Virus record (IMG/VR): IMGVR_UViG_3300029911_000002
Span: 62,001 to 126,000 of that record
Strand: one strand, 5' to 3'
DNA length: 64,000 nucleotides
Source of the DNA: a virus
Shown here in pieces: positions 26,761 to 35,936 of the stretch (the first letter of the stretch is position 1; each line of letters opens with the position of its first letter). The notes under the pieces were generated by a model. It made no database searches and was not told where the DNA came from. It was given only the letters and a program-made list of their open reading frames with translations. The position numbers and the translations under genes were made by a program.

Positions 26761-26969
26761 TGCATAGAATGTTTGGAGAAATAAAAGAAAATAATGTCTA
26801 TTATTGCAAAGAATGCAATAAAATTTATAATAGTTGTTATGAATTAGAAGGTGATTATATGTGCTCAAATTGCTGGTCTGAAGTTAAAGTTATTGAAGAA
26901 AAAAATATAACAGCTTTCATACGAAATAAAAGATTAAAAAGATTAAAAGAAATATCTAATAATGAGTAA
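26706..26969 (+). CDS. Small zinc-ribbon protein
   Basis: 87 aa. Repeated histidine-rich start (TAHHEKL), then CKECNKIYNSCYELEGDYMCSNCW, a CxxC-CxxC zinc ribbon, and the tail IRNKRLKRLKEISNNE. Overlaps the Dam gene by 8 nt. Confidence 0.65.
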   Translation: MTAHHEKLITAHHKKLMNMHRMFGEIKENNVYYCKECNKIYNSCYELEGDYMCSNCWSEVKVIEEKNITAFIRNKRLKRLKEISNNE

Positions 26970-27783
26970 TTATATAAACACAGCACTAAATTTCACTGGA
27001 TCTAAATATAAAATTTTAGATCCAATATTAATAGAGATGGATTATGAAAAAGATTATTTTATAGATTTGTTTGCAGGTAGCGGAGTTGTAGGATTTAATG
27101 TTGTTGATAAATATAAAAAAGTATTACTTAATGACATTATAAAAGATTTAATCGATATACATAAAGAAACAATTTATAATTCTGAAATGTTCATAAATAA
27201 AGTTAAAAATTTATGTGTAGAAAAAGATGATCAAGACGGATTTAATAAATTAAGAAAAGAATACAATGAAAATAATACACCAGAAGGTTTATATGCTTTG
27301 ATGTTATGCTCAACTAATAATATGATGAGATTTAATAAAAAATTTGAATATAATCAGACTTTTGGTCGTAGAAATTTTTCAAATAGTACACAAAAAAAAT
27401 TAGATTTATTTATTGATTATATTCAACCATATAAAGATAAAATATTATTTTCATCAAAACATTTTTCTGATGTTAAAATATTAAAACCTTGTATGGTATA
27501 TTTAGATCCACCATATTTAGAAACTGAAGCTGGATATAATAATTATTTTTCTAATAGTGATGGTAATAAATTATATGATTATTGTAAAGAGTTAGATAAA
27601 AAAGGATGTTCTTTTATGATGTCTGGAGTTGTAGGCGAGCATAAAAATGGCAAAAGATCTAAACTTATAGATGATCTAATATCTGATGGCTATAGATATA
27701 AAATTTTAGATTTCGACTATGAAAAAGTTGCTAGAAATAAAAATACAAAAAATTCAAAAGAAATAATAATAATGAATTATTAA
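26962..27783 (+). CDS. dam: Dam-like DNA adenine methyltransferase (D12 class)
   Basis: 273 aa, typical Dam length. NFTGSKYKI at residues ~10-18 and DLFAGSGVVG at ~36-45 bind AdoMet, and LDPPY at ~178-182 is catalytic. This order is that of alpha-class N6-adenine methylases such as T4 Dam. It would protect the genome from GATC-type or similar cleavage; target site not readable from sequence. Strong terminator follows. Confidence 0.9.
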   Translation: MSNYINTALNFTGSKYKILDPILIEMDYEKDYFIDLFAGSGVVGFNVVDKYKKVLLNDIIKDLIDIHKETIYNSEMFINKVKNLCVEKDDQDGFNKLRKEYNENNTPEGLYALMLCSTNNMMRFNKKFEYNQTFGRRNFSNSTQKKLDLFIDYIQPYKDKILFSSKHFSDVKILKPCMVYLDPPYLETEAGYNNYFSNSDGNKLYDYCKELDKKGCSFMMSGVVGEHKNGKRSKLIDDLISDGYRYKILDFDYEKVARNKNTKNSKEIIIMNY

Positions 27784-27784
27784 A

Positions 27785-27818
27785 AAACTCAGTAAAAATT
27801 AAATTTTACTGAGTTTTT
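27785..27818. terminator. Terminator
   Basis: AACTCAGTAAAA/TTTTACTGAGTT hairpin plus T-run. Confidence 0.85.
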
Positions 27819-27921
27819 TAAGTTTTTCTTCTCTTAACATTATAATTGATTTATCATAATATTTTTGATATTTATCACGATGTTCAAAATTATTAGTTAT
27901 CCAAATATAACTATTTATAAA
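27799..27921 (-). pseudogene. Remnant of a small gene with the R-x-x-KL-KL tail
   Basis: About 40 codons open on the minus strand, without an ATG near the left end, encode IWITNNFEHRDKYQKYYDKS and LREEKLKKLSKI before the stop. The ending matches the tail of the small-protein family, so this is probably a decayed member. Its stop lies within the terminator. Confidence 0.55.
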
Positions 27922-27998
27922 TTACCTACCAAATAAATATAGATATTATTATTTGAAATTAATATTTTTTATATATAAGAAAAATAATATTTTATATC

Positions 27999-29303
27999 GT
28001 GCCAACAATAAAAATAGCAGCAAATAGAGTAACAATAAATACATCTGGAGTATCATCATCAAATGTATCATCATCATTGAATGGTAATATGAATTTAATA
28101 AAATCCCAAGTGACTCAAAAAACTAATGATTATATTAATGTTAAAAATGCTGTTAATATATTAGAAATTTATTCTAATTGGAATGGTTATATAAAACTTT
28201 ATACCGAAGTTCAAAGTAATTTTATAGTTGGTGACACTGCATATATTACTTATACTTCAACAAATACAGAGCCAAATATATTTAATCTTGAAAATCCTTC
28301 TATACCTGATGAGGGAAGTAATAGATTTTATTTAGGATATAAAATATTATACGTTAATCAATTTAAAAATGAAATAGTAATAAATAGACATTATAATGAT
28401 ATACCGATTGGTTATTCATTAGCAAATCAACAAATCAGTAAAATATCATGTAGAGGTGGATATTTATATAACTCTGTATCTGATGGAGTTGTATTTTATA
28501 ACTGTAGTATTCTTAATGCTGGATTTGCTACAATTAGTGGTATTATTAGTATAGGAAATATACCGATATCAGGAGCATTAATTACAGTATCAGGAACAAA
28601 AATAATACATACAACAGATTCAAATGGATATTATATCATAAATGCGGCATCAGGAGATAATTTAATAAAATGTTATTCTCCTGGATTTATAATAAATACT
28701 ATTAATGTGCATATCAATTTAGATGAGAAAGTAACTCAAAATATTTCAATGATTGAAGGTAATAATAGTATAACTATATCATCTATTAATATACAACCTA
28801 ATTTTGGTACAAATATTATTTCTACATGTTCAACTAATATTATTAACTTTACATCAACAAATTTAGGATATTCACAAAATATTAATTATAAATGGTTTAT
28901 AACAAGAACTGGAATTAATATACCAGTTGGATCTAATAATAGTAATTTTTCATATAATAATTTTAATAACAATGATATGATTTATTGTACAATTATAGAT
29001 AATGATTTTATTGATGTTTTAACTGGATATACCAGTAATGTTATTTATATTAATATATTACAACCAATATTTGAAATTACCGCAGATAAATATACTATAA
29101 ATAGTAGTGATAGTGTTACATTTTACGCAAATATTCAATGTTATTCAAATCCAACATTTCAATGGTATATACATAATACACCTGTCGGTACAAATAGTAA
29201 TATATTTATTTCTGTTCCAGGTGAAATAGCTAATAATGATATAATAAGTTGTTATATGGGATCTATTTCTAGTACTAATAATATAAGAATGATTGTTATA
29301 TAA
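27999..29303 (+). CDS. Surface/virion protein with carboxypeptidase-regulatory-like and Ig-like domains
   Basis: 434 aa from a GTG start, preceded by a TTTTTTATATATAA tract. Residues ~180-250 (ISGIISIGNIPISGALITVSG...TTDSNGYYIINA) form a CarboxypepD-reg-like beta domain; residues ~255-434 hold two Ig-like units, each with a Trp in a KWFI or QWYI strand. The N-terminus would attach it to the virion. Such domains decorate phage tails or capsids and bind surface carbohydrate. Confidence 0.75.
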   Translation: MPTIKIAANRVTINTSGVSSSNVSSSLNGNMNLIKSQVTQKTNDYINVKNAVNILEIYSNWNGYIKLYTEVQSNFIVGDTAYITYTSTNTEPNIFNLENPSIPDEGSNRFYLGYKILYVNQFKNEIVINRHYNDIPIGYSLANQQISKISCRGGYLYNSVSDGVVFYNCSILNAGFATISGIISIGNIPISGALITVSGTKIIHTTDSNGYYIINAASGDNLIKCYSPGFIINTINVHINLDEKVTQNISMIEGNNSITISSINIQPNFGTNIISTCSTNIINFTSTNLGYSQNINYKWFITRTGINIPVGSNNSNFSYNNFNNNDMIYCTIIDNDFIDVLTGYTSNVIYINILQPIFEITADKYTINSSDSVTFYANIQCYSNPTFQWYIHNTPVGTNSNIFISVPGEIANNDIISCYMGSISSTNNIRMIVI

Positions 29304-29311
29304 TTCAAAAA

Positions 29312-29339
29312 AAATCTTTACAATTTGTAAAGATTTTTT
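29312..29339. terminator. Bidirectional terminator
   Basis: AATCTTTACA/TGTAAAGATT hairpin with A- and T-runs, between convergent genes. Confidence 0.8.
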
Positions 29340-29626
29340 ATATTTTCTAACTTATATTTTCTCATATATTTTAATCCTTCTGATTTATTTTTAACTAAAT
29401 TATATAATTTAGTTGATGATAATGATTCAGGTATTTTAATTATTCTTTCATATTTCGCAATACCAACTTTATTTATAAATCCAACATGTTTCATTAGTAA
29501 TATATAATTTTCTCCAGTAGTATAAAAACCATTTTTATATAAATCTTTTCTTGTGAATTTTTCATGTGAATTTACAAAATCTTTAATATCTCTCCATATA
29601 GTACTACACAAATCATTAGTTACCAT
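29318..29626 (-). CDS. Small winged-helix-like protein
   Basis: 102 aa. WRDIKDFVNSHEKFTRKDLYKNGF and YILLMKHVGFINKVGIAKYERI look like helices followed by a wing. Could be DNA-binding; no precise family. Overlaps the gene at 29620 by 7 nt. Confidence 0.5.
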   Translation of the reverse strand: MVTNDLCSTIWRDIKDFVNSHEKFTRKDLYKNGFYTTGENYILLMKHVGFINKVGIAKYERIIKIPESLSSTKLYNLVKNKSEGLKYMRKYKLENIKNLYKL

Positions 29627-30426
29627 TGAAATATACTATATTGTATACCAAATCCTATACTCCATCCAAATTGTGGATTACCTAAATTAGGTAAAGTATT
29701 CAATCCAAATCCTACATAAGGACCAAATCCCCATTTTTTTGCTTTAATTGGAGCTTGAATTTGTTTATCAATAAAATATCCTCCAGTTAAATCAGTTATT
29801 TTAATATTTGGAGATTTAGATATTGCAAATACTTGATATTTATTTTTCAAATCTTTAAATCCATAAGTTACACTAATACTAGTTAAATTAGTATCAAGAA
29901 CAGTAACATCAGGTTTTAATGTCCATTTCTTGGTATCTTCATTTGGAATAGCATAAAATTTGCTCATACCAACAATTTTTTGCTGAAATCCACTATCAAC
30001 ATAATTAGTTGAAAACTTCAATCCATAATGATTTGTTGTACTATCTAAAACAGCTAAATTGTTAGATCCTTGTATACCACCAAGATTACCTTCAACATTA
30101 GTTTGTATTGCAGATAAAACATCTCCTTTAACATTTTTTAATTCATTTGATAATGATTTATTATATTGTTCTAAATCAGATAATTTATTTAAAACTAAAT
30201 TATCTTTAGTAAATTCATAAGCATTTAATTTAGTATTAAATACTTTTGTAATACTATCAGTCATTGCTTTAACATTTTGAGTATATAATTTTTGTTGAAA
30301 TTCTGCGTTTGCTTTTTCATTTTTAAGATTTGAGCAAGTCTTAAAAAGAAATATTGATAACAAAATGATAACAACAAAAAATAACAAAGGGTAATATTTT
30401 TTTATAAAAGTTAAAAAATTTTCCAT
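29620..30426 (-). CDS. Membrane-anchored protein with outer-membrane-like C-terminus (spanin-like candidate)
   Basis: 268 aa. One transmembrane helix at residues ~12-30 (PLLFFVVIILLSIFLF), a helical stretch to about 115, then a strand-rich part ending in GFGPYVGFGLNTLPNLGN and a terminal QYSIFQW, an aromatic-ended beta signal as in outer-membrane proteins. It could link inner and outer membranes, as unimolecular spanins do; a virion role is also possible. Confidence 0.5.
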   Translation of the reverse strand: MENFLTFIKKYYPLLFFVVIILLSIFLFKTCSNLKNEKANAEFQQKLYTQNVKAMTDSITKVFNTKLNAYEFTKDNLVLNKLSDLEQYNKSLSNELKNVKGDVLSAIQTNVEGNLGGIQGSNNLAVLDSTTNHYGLKFSTNYVDSGFQQKIVGMSKFYAIPNEDTKKWTLKPDVTVLDTNLTSISVTYGFKDLKNKYQVFAISKSPNIKITDLTGGYFIDKQIQAPIKAKKWGFGPYVGFGLNTLPNLGNPQFGWSIGFGIQYSIFQW

Positions 30427-30471
30427 ATTTATTTTTTATTTTTTTATTATTAAAAAACAGATAAGTTTAAT

Positions 30472-30834
30472 TTAAATGAGTTTTTCAATAAAAGTTTTTT
30501 TATTTATATTTATTTGATTGATATCATAGCCATTTAATGTACCATAATTAAATGTTCCTCCTCCAAAAAATCCTTCAAATGTTCCACCATAAAAATTACC
30601 GCCAGTCCAAGATTCAGGATAATTAGATACATCTAATGATATTGAAAAATCTCCGATATCACTAAATATTACAGTACATCCACTATTAGTACTTATTAAA
30701 GTCGTTGTACTACCTGATACTAAATACCATTGATAAGTTGAATATGCAGTATATCCACTAACTATAAAAAATGTTACTGGTTGACCAATATCAATATTAC
30801 CTGATGGTAATCTATCTATTATTATTTCTGACAT
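30472..30834 (-). CDS. Ig-like domain plus beta-helical repeat, probable fibre component
   Basis: 120 aa. Residues 1-75 are an Ig/PKD-like sandwich (YSTYQWYLVSG); residues 80-105 contain the F-GG-F repeat type (GGNFYGGTFEGFFGGGTFNYG) of its neighbour. Probably a tail or surface protein working with it. Confidence 0.6.
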   Translation of the reverse strand: MSEIIIDRLPSGNIDIGQPVTFFIVSGYTAYSTYQWYLVSGSTTTLISTNSGCTVIFSDIGDFSISLDVSNYPESWTGGNFYGGTFEGFFGGGTFNYGTLNGYDINQININKKTFIEKLI

Positions 30835-30872
30835 TTATTTTTATTTTTATTTTTATTTTTATTATATCAACA

Positions 30873-32738
30873 TTAAACTATTCCACAATATCCATCGACT
30901 ACAATTGTTATATAATTACCTGTTGGATATGTATAAGAGCAAAGTGTTAATGTACCTAGTTTCTCTAAAAATTGACTTTGAGTTTGATGTGTATAATTTG
31001 TCCAATATACATAAGTATTATTTGGACTATTATTGGTGACAATATATTGTATCATTTGAATTACTGTGGTTGTAGTTGTTGTAGTTGGAGGAATATATGA
31101 AGAATTATCATAAAAGTATGAATTCGAATATACAGGAATCATACTACCTATACCTGTTGCTAATAATATAAATGTTAATCCTGTACTAGGAACTCCAACC
31201 AAACTAAATTGTCTTGGAGAGATAGTATTTCCAGCTAATTGCTTATCAGATGTTGAACCTGTAGAATATTCATAAATTATGATATTATTTGCTCCAGATG
31301 GACATCCATTAAAATAAATATTAAGATTATTTTCTAATGAATTATAATAAATTCCAGTTATATTAAATCCTTCTGATGTAGTAGTTGTAGTTGTTGTAAT
31401 TGGAATATAAGTTGTAGTAGTTGTAGTATAAGTTGTAGTAGTTGTGGTTGTTCCAGTTATAGGATATATTACAGATATAGATAATGAATTAGATATACCA
31501 GAATTTATTAAAGTTGATATAAATGTTCCATCATTCCAATAACCGTCATTCCAAACGCAATCAAGCATATTACCATCACTATATACACTATAATCAAAAA
31601 TACAATTATTTGAATAACAATTAGTAAAATTACCATTTTTAATATTTGCATATGTAAAATTACTATTTTTAAAAATTCCATTATGAATTTTTAATCCTAA
31701 TGAATTATTCATACTTTCCATCGTTTCAATATTATTATCTTCCATAATTAATATATTACCATCTTCACTTAGCATATTAAAACTTAAAGATTTTATATTA
31801 ACATAAAATCCATTATATATATCTCCACCATAAAAATTTACATTATTATATTTACCATTATAAAAACTACCTCCAATAATATTTAAATTTGATATATTTG
31901 CATTATATATATTTGCATTATATATAGTATAAGTATCTGAATCATTTTCAATATATCCGCCATTAATATCTACATTTCCATCAATATTACAATTAAAAAT
32001 TGTACCATTATTAATGACTACATTTGTAGTATCACCAGAAATATTTGAATTCGTCATAGCGCCACCATTAAAATATCCTCCATTAAATGAACCATCAGTA
32101 AATGTACCATCATTAAAAACTCCATCTTCAAATGTACAATCAATAAAATCAGCATAACGAACTAAACCATCACTCCATATAATACCGTTAAATGTTCCTC
32201 CATTAGCTGTTCCACCAGACCAAAAAGTATTTTGAAATGTTCCTCCATTAAATGTACCACCATACCATCCATATGGATTATCAAATACTCCACTATTCCA
32301 AATTCCACTAGTCCATGGTTGAGTCCATTTAATATCTGAATTTATATTATTCCAAAATCCATTATTAAAATAATTAGTATCATCTAAAATACAATCAATA
32401 AACTTACCATCATCTATAGTATAATTTAAAAATGTACAACCACTAAAATATCCATTTTTTATATAATTAGATTTATTAGTATTACCATTTATATTACAAT
32501 TAATAAATCTACCAGTTTCAATATTACAATTTGTTAATGTACAACTTTCAACTATATTATAATATGTAGTATCATCTGATATTATAGTAGATGTTTGAGA
32601 TGTATTTGTATTAATATTACTTAAAAATTGTGAATTATATCCTTCACTTGTAATAATAGTTTTTATTCCTGCATATTTATCTATAAATGTCATTCCATAG
32701 ATATTAGTATTTTTAAAACCCCCTTGAGTTACGTTCAT
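30873..32738 (-). CDS. Large beta-helical repeat protein with poly-Thr linkers, probable tail fibre/adhesin
   Basis: 621 aa. Residues ~75-420 are repeats built on G-T-F-N-G-G-T-F and related pentapeptide-like units (SGGTANGGTFNGIIW, NDGTFTDGSFNGGYFNGG), which should fold as a right-handed beta helix. Three poly-threonine stretches (TTTTTTYTTTTTT and others) separate C-terminal Ig-like units. Such linkers are common in tail proteins of Bacteroidota phages. Preceded by TTTTTTTATATATAA. Confidence 0.75.
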   Translation of the reverse strand: MNVTQGGFKNTNIYGMTFIDKYAGIKTIITSEGYNSQFLSNINTNTSQTSTIISDDTTYYNIVESCTLTNCNIETGRFINCNINGNTNKSNYIKNGYFSGCTFLNYTIDDGKFIDCILDDTNYFNNGFWNNINSDIKWTQPWTSGIWNSGVFDNPYGWYGGTFNGGTFQNTFWSGGTANGGTFNGIIWSDGLVRYADFIDCTFEDGVFNDGTFTDGSFNGGYFNGGAMTNSNISGDTTNVVINNGTIFNCNIDGNVDINGGYIENDSDTYTIYNANIYNANISNLNIIGGSFYNGKYNNVNFYGGDIYNGFYVNIKSLSFNMLSEDGNILIMEDNNIETMESMNNSLGLKIHNGIFKNSNFTYANIKNGNFTNCYSNNCIFDYSVYSDGNMLDCVWNDGYWNDGTFISTLINSGISNSLSISVIYPITGTTTTTTTYTTTTTTYIPITTTTTTTSEGFNITGIYYNSLENNLNIYFNGCPSGANNIIIYEYSTGSTSDKQLAGNTISPRQFSLVGVPSTGLTFILLATGIGSMIPVYSNSYFYDNSSYIPPTTTTTTTVIQMIQYIVTNNSPNNTYVYWTNYTHQTQSQFLEKLGTLTLCSYTYPTGNYITIVVDGYCGIV

Positions 32739-32812
32739 TTAATTTATTAATTTTTTCATTATTATATATAAAAAAATATAACTTATAAATAAAAATATTT
32801 ATATATACTAAT

Positions 32813-33169
32813 ATGAGAATAAATGAAAGAAAAAAAGTTATAAAAGAAGCGTTAATAAACTCATTTGTTGAAGAACATAACTCTTATAAAAATACTGTCA
32901 ATATTATTAATAAAGAATTATCTGATAATGGTATTAAATATCAATATTCATATGACGAGTTTTGTATCGAATTTTTAAATCAAACATTAAAAGAAATTGA
33001 AAATGTAGATATATTTAATTTTGATGAATATGATTCTTTTTATTCAAACTTTTGGGTATTTAATTTATACAATTTAAAAAATATGTTATCTAATAAACTA
33101 GATACACTTGGATATAAATATGAAGATATTTATAAAAAAGATGTTAATATGAATATTTTATCAGAATAA
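32813..33169 (+). CDS. Hypothetical protein
   Basis: 118 aa, helical and acidic, MRINERKKVIKEALINSF start. No domain recognised. Lies directly before the SSB leader. Confidence 0.5.
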   Translation: MRINERKKVIKEALINSFVEEHNSYKNTVNIINKELSDNGIKYQYSYDEFCIEFLNQTLKEIENVDIFNFDEYDSFYSNFWVFNLYNLKNMLSNKLDTLGYKYEDIYKKDVNMNILSE

Positions 33170-33225
33170 TTATATTTTTTGAAATTAAATAAAACTTTTT
33201 ATATATTCTCATATATAAATTATAA

Positions 33226-33294
33226 ATGTTGCAGGAATTAAAAAAATTGAAACATTTAAAGCTAAAAGGCTATAAAAAAAAATTAAAGGCATGA
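33226..33294 (+). CDS. Basic leader peptide overlapping the SSB gene
   Basis: 22 codons: MLQELKKLKHLKLKGYKKKL then KA and stop. The stop overlaps the SSB start as ATGA. It is amphipathic and lysine rich, similar to the R-x-x-KL-KL tails of other genes. It may couple or tune translation of the SSB gene; T4 gene 32 is also controlled through its leader, by another mechanism. Confidence 0.55.
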   Translation: MLQELKKLKHLKLKGYKKKLKA

Positions 33295-34265
33295 AAGAAT
33301 TTGAAAATGTCGATTTATTCGACGCAATTGACGCACAAAGCGAAACTCTAGATTTTCTAGAAAAAAAAGGTGGTAGTTTAGATGGTATTTATCGTCCTAA
33401 AATTACAGACAAAAAGAAAGGTTATGTTTCTACTATTAGATTTTTACCAAATCTTACAAAAGATGGTAAAGTATCATTATCAGCAATTGAAAAACATCAG
33501 CATTATGTTGATTTTAAAAATCATCCAGAACTTCAAGGTTACTATGATTGTATGAAAAATTTCACAGATAAATGTGATATTTGTACTATGTACTGGAAGT
33601 TGAAGAACTCAAAAAACGCATCAGATGTTGAAAAAGCAGATTTGATTAGTAGAAGTACTAAATATTATTCTTATATTTTAGTAATTGAAGATGAACAAAA
33701 TCGTGATTTAGAAGGCAAAATTTTAATTTATCCTTATGGTTACAAAATCAAAGAAAAAATTAAAGATCAAAAAGATGGTATATCATCAGATGCTTGTAAT
33801 GTTTTTGATTTGGCAAATGGTAAAGACTTCAAATTGGTTATGAAGCAATTAGGAGAATTTCCTAATTATGATTCTAGTACTTTTTTAGAAGTATCTCCTA
33901 TTAAAATTATGACTCCAAAAGGTTTGGTTAAAGTTCCAATTGAAGTTGATGAAAAAACAGGAAAAAATAAAATTACTAATCCTAAAGTTAAAGAAAAAGT
34001 AATGACGTTTTTAAAGGAACGTACAATTGATCTTGAAGATCATCAACCAAAAGAATGGACTTCTGAAGATAGATTTAAAGTAACTCAAATACTTGATATT
34101 ATTTCAGGTAATGAAACATCTTTTGCTAAAAAAGAAGCTGAAAATTCATCTAATGATAATGTATCAACAAAAGAATCAAAATCTAGTAAAATTAATGATG
34201 AAGCATTTGGAGATGACGATGATGACGCTAACAATTTTTTTGATATTGATTCATCAGAAGAATAA
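33291..34265 (+). CDS. Single-stranded DNA-binding protein, T4 gp32-like
   Basis: 324 aa. N-terminal basic part with KGGSLDGIYRPK, an OB-fold core beginning VSTIRFLPN, and a zinc site H...C...CDIC between ~73 and ~100, as in T4 gp32 (His-Cys-x-x-Cys). The last 15 residues are acidic (DDDDDANNFFDIDSSEE), the usual protein-interaction tail. Coats ssDNA in replication, recombination and repair. Places the phage near the T4 group. Confidence 0.9.
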   Translation: MKEFENVDLFDAIDAQSETLDFLEKKGGSLDGIYRPKITDKKKGYVSTIRFLPNLTKDGKVSLSAIEKHQHYVDFKNHPELQGYYDCMKNFTDKCDICTMYWKLKNSKNASDVEKADLISRSTKYYSYILVIEDEQNRDLEGKILIYPYGYKIKEKIKDQKDGISSDACNVFDLANGKDFKLVMKQLGEFPNYDSSTFLEVSPIKIMTPKGLVKVPIEVDEKTGKNKITNPKVKEKVMTFLKERTIDLEDHQPKEWTSEDRFKVTQILDIISGNETSFAKKEAENSSNDNVSTKESKSSKINDEAFGDDDDDANNFFDIDSSEE

Positions 34266-34290
34266 TTAAACTCACATATAAATTAAAAAA

Positions 34291-34322
34291 ATAAGTTACT
34301 ATAAATAGTAACTTATTTTTTT
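34291..34322. terminator. Terminator
   Basis: ATAAGTTACTAT/ATAGTAACTTAT hairpin followed by T9. Confidence 0.85.
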
Positions 34323-34341
34323 TTGCTTAATTATTAAATAA

Positions 34342-34695
34342 TTATGCTGTTGTAGTTGTTGTAGTTGTAGGAGCATGAGTTGTAGTTGTTGTAGTTGTAG
34401 GAGCATTAGTTGTAGTTGTAGTTGTAGTTGGATATGCATAAATACTAATTGTTCCTGATACAACAGTAACGCCAGATAAATAAGTATAATCAACATAAAC
34501 ATCGTTATCAACAGGAATTGTAGTACCTGTAATAAAATTATCTGTAATTGTTCTAATTCCAGTAATTGTAAATCCTGGATAAGATAAAATTGCTGAATCG
34601 TCTACGTGAAATGAATATCCTTCACCGTAAGGAGCTGTATTACCAGTTGGTTGATAGCTATAAAATGCTCCGTCTATAATTTTTGTTTGTTTCAT
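34342..34695 (-). CDS. Beta protein with poly-Thr repeat tail, probable virion adhesin
   Basis: 117 aa. A beta domain (YSFHVDDSAILSYPGFTITG) of ~90 residues, followed by three units of TTTTTTT separated by NAP and HAP. Similar linkers occur in the fibre at 30873; here nothing follows the linker, so it may anchor to, or be processed from, another protein. Confidence 0.6.
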   Translation of the reverse strand: MKQTKIIDGAFYSYQPTGNTAPYGEGYSFHVDDSAILSYPGFTITGIRTITDNFITGTTIPVDNDVYVDYTYLSGVTVVSGTISIYAYPTTTTTTTNAPTTTTTTTHAPTTTTTTTA

Positions 34696-34808
34696 ATTTT
34701 TTAATTTATTTTTTAATTTCTATTATATATTAAATAAAAAAACTGATTTTTTTATAAATATTTTTATTTTCTTTTTTTATATATATAATTATAAAAAAAT
34801 GATATTTT

Positions 34809-35078
34809 ATGATAACTAATTTCAAATTATTTGAAAATAATGAACAAATAAAAATAGGAGATGTGGTTAAATGTATAGATCATTCAGATACTGAAGAGTT
34901 ATTAGAATATGGCAAATTTTACAAAATTGAAAATATTATAACATATAGGAGTGGTGTTACACAATACAATTTTTATAATATTAATTATGATTGGAATGAT
35001 AATAGATTTAGATTAGCAACGCCAGAAGAAAAAATACAATATGAATTAGAACAATCAGCAAATAAATTTAACATATGA
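34809..35078 (+). CDS. KFN-family protein
   Basis: 89 aa. MITNFKLFEN (variant start) to SANKFNI. SH3-like core IGDVVKCIDHSD. Preceded by a TTTTTTATATATATAA tract; first gene of a plus-strand array. Confidence 0.7.
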   Translation: MITNFKLFENNEQIKIGDVVKCIDHSDTEELLEYGKFYKIENIITYRSGVTQYNFYNINYDWNDNRFRLATPEEKIQYELEQSANKFNI

Positions 35079-35935
35079 TACATATAAAAACATATAAAAT
35101 TTTTGAAAAAACATCCCTTATTAATATAGGAGTGCCATATTCTGTTATGAAAAGTATGCAGAAAAATTATGAAATATCAAGTGATGCAGAATGGAAATTA
35201 TTAAAAGTAAAAAAAGATATTATAAAATATTTAACAGAACCTACTAATAATCTAATAGTTTCAATTTGTAAAAATAATATATTTGTTTCATTCTCTTATG
35301 AATCAGAATATTATATAGAAACATTTAAGTTAATTGAAAAAGATGATTTTGGAAATGAAGATTGGGGAAAAGTAGATAGAGTAAAAACAACAATATCTGA
35401 TATTTTAAGTAAAATTAAAAGAGGATGTAAATCATATGTTATAGTATCAGGAGGTTGGTTACCTGAATATTCATCTGAACGAAAATTAAAAAAATCTGAA
35501 GTTGAATTTGATGAGGTTACAAATCAATTCAAAAGAGATTTTGCTGAAAACTTTACAAGAATTGTTAAAAATATGTACGGTAAAAAAGCTAATATAGTAT
35601 CAGATATTATTGTAAATCATTTAAAAAATGTGCAATTTAATATAAGTGATAAAGAAATTCGTGAAATTTTATTTCTAAATGTAGAAAGAGCAAAAAATGT
35701 AGATGAATTTAAACAAAAATCAAAAGATAAAGATCCATATAAACTTTATAATGAGATAATTATGAATAACAGCCTGACAATTTTTGATGAATATATTGTC
35801 ACATTTGAAGATGAAATGTCAGATAAATATAAAGAATATTTAAATATTCCTATTATGATAGAAAATTATACCAGAGATAAGGTATTTACCGCTTTTTTAT
35901 ATTATCTTTACTGTAAAAAACTGATGAAACTATAA
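35075..35935 (+). CDS. Hypothetical protein with KFN-type N-terminus only
   Basis: 286 aa. MIHIKTYKIFEKT start but ends YLYCKKLMKL, without KFNL. Mixed fold; GCKSYVIVSGGWLPEYSSERK at ~127. No domain recognised. Confidence 0.55.
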   Translation: MIHIKTYKIFEKTSLINIGVPYSVMKSMQKNYEISSDAEWKLLKVKKDIIKYLTEPTNNLIVSICKNNIFVSFSYESEYYIETFKLIEKDDFGNEDWGKVDRVKTTISDILSKIKRGCKSYVIVSGGWLPEYSSERKLKKSEVEFDEVTNQFKRDFAENFTRIVKNMYGKKANIVSDIIVNHLKNVQFNISDKEIREILFLNVERAKNVDEFKQKSKDKDPYKLYNEIIMNNSLTIFDEYIVTFEDEMSDKYKEYLNIPIMIENYTRDKVFTAFLYYLYCKKLMKL

Positions 35936-35936
35936 A

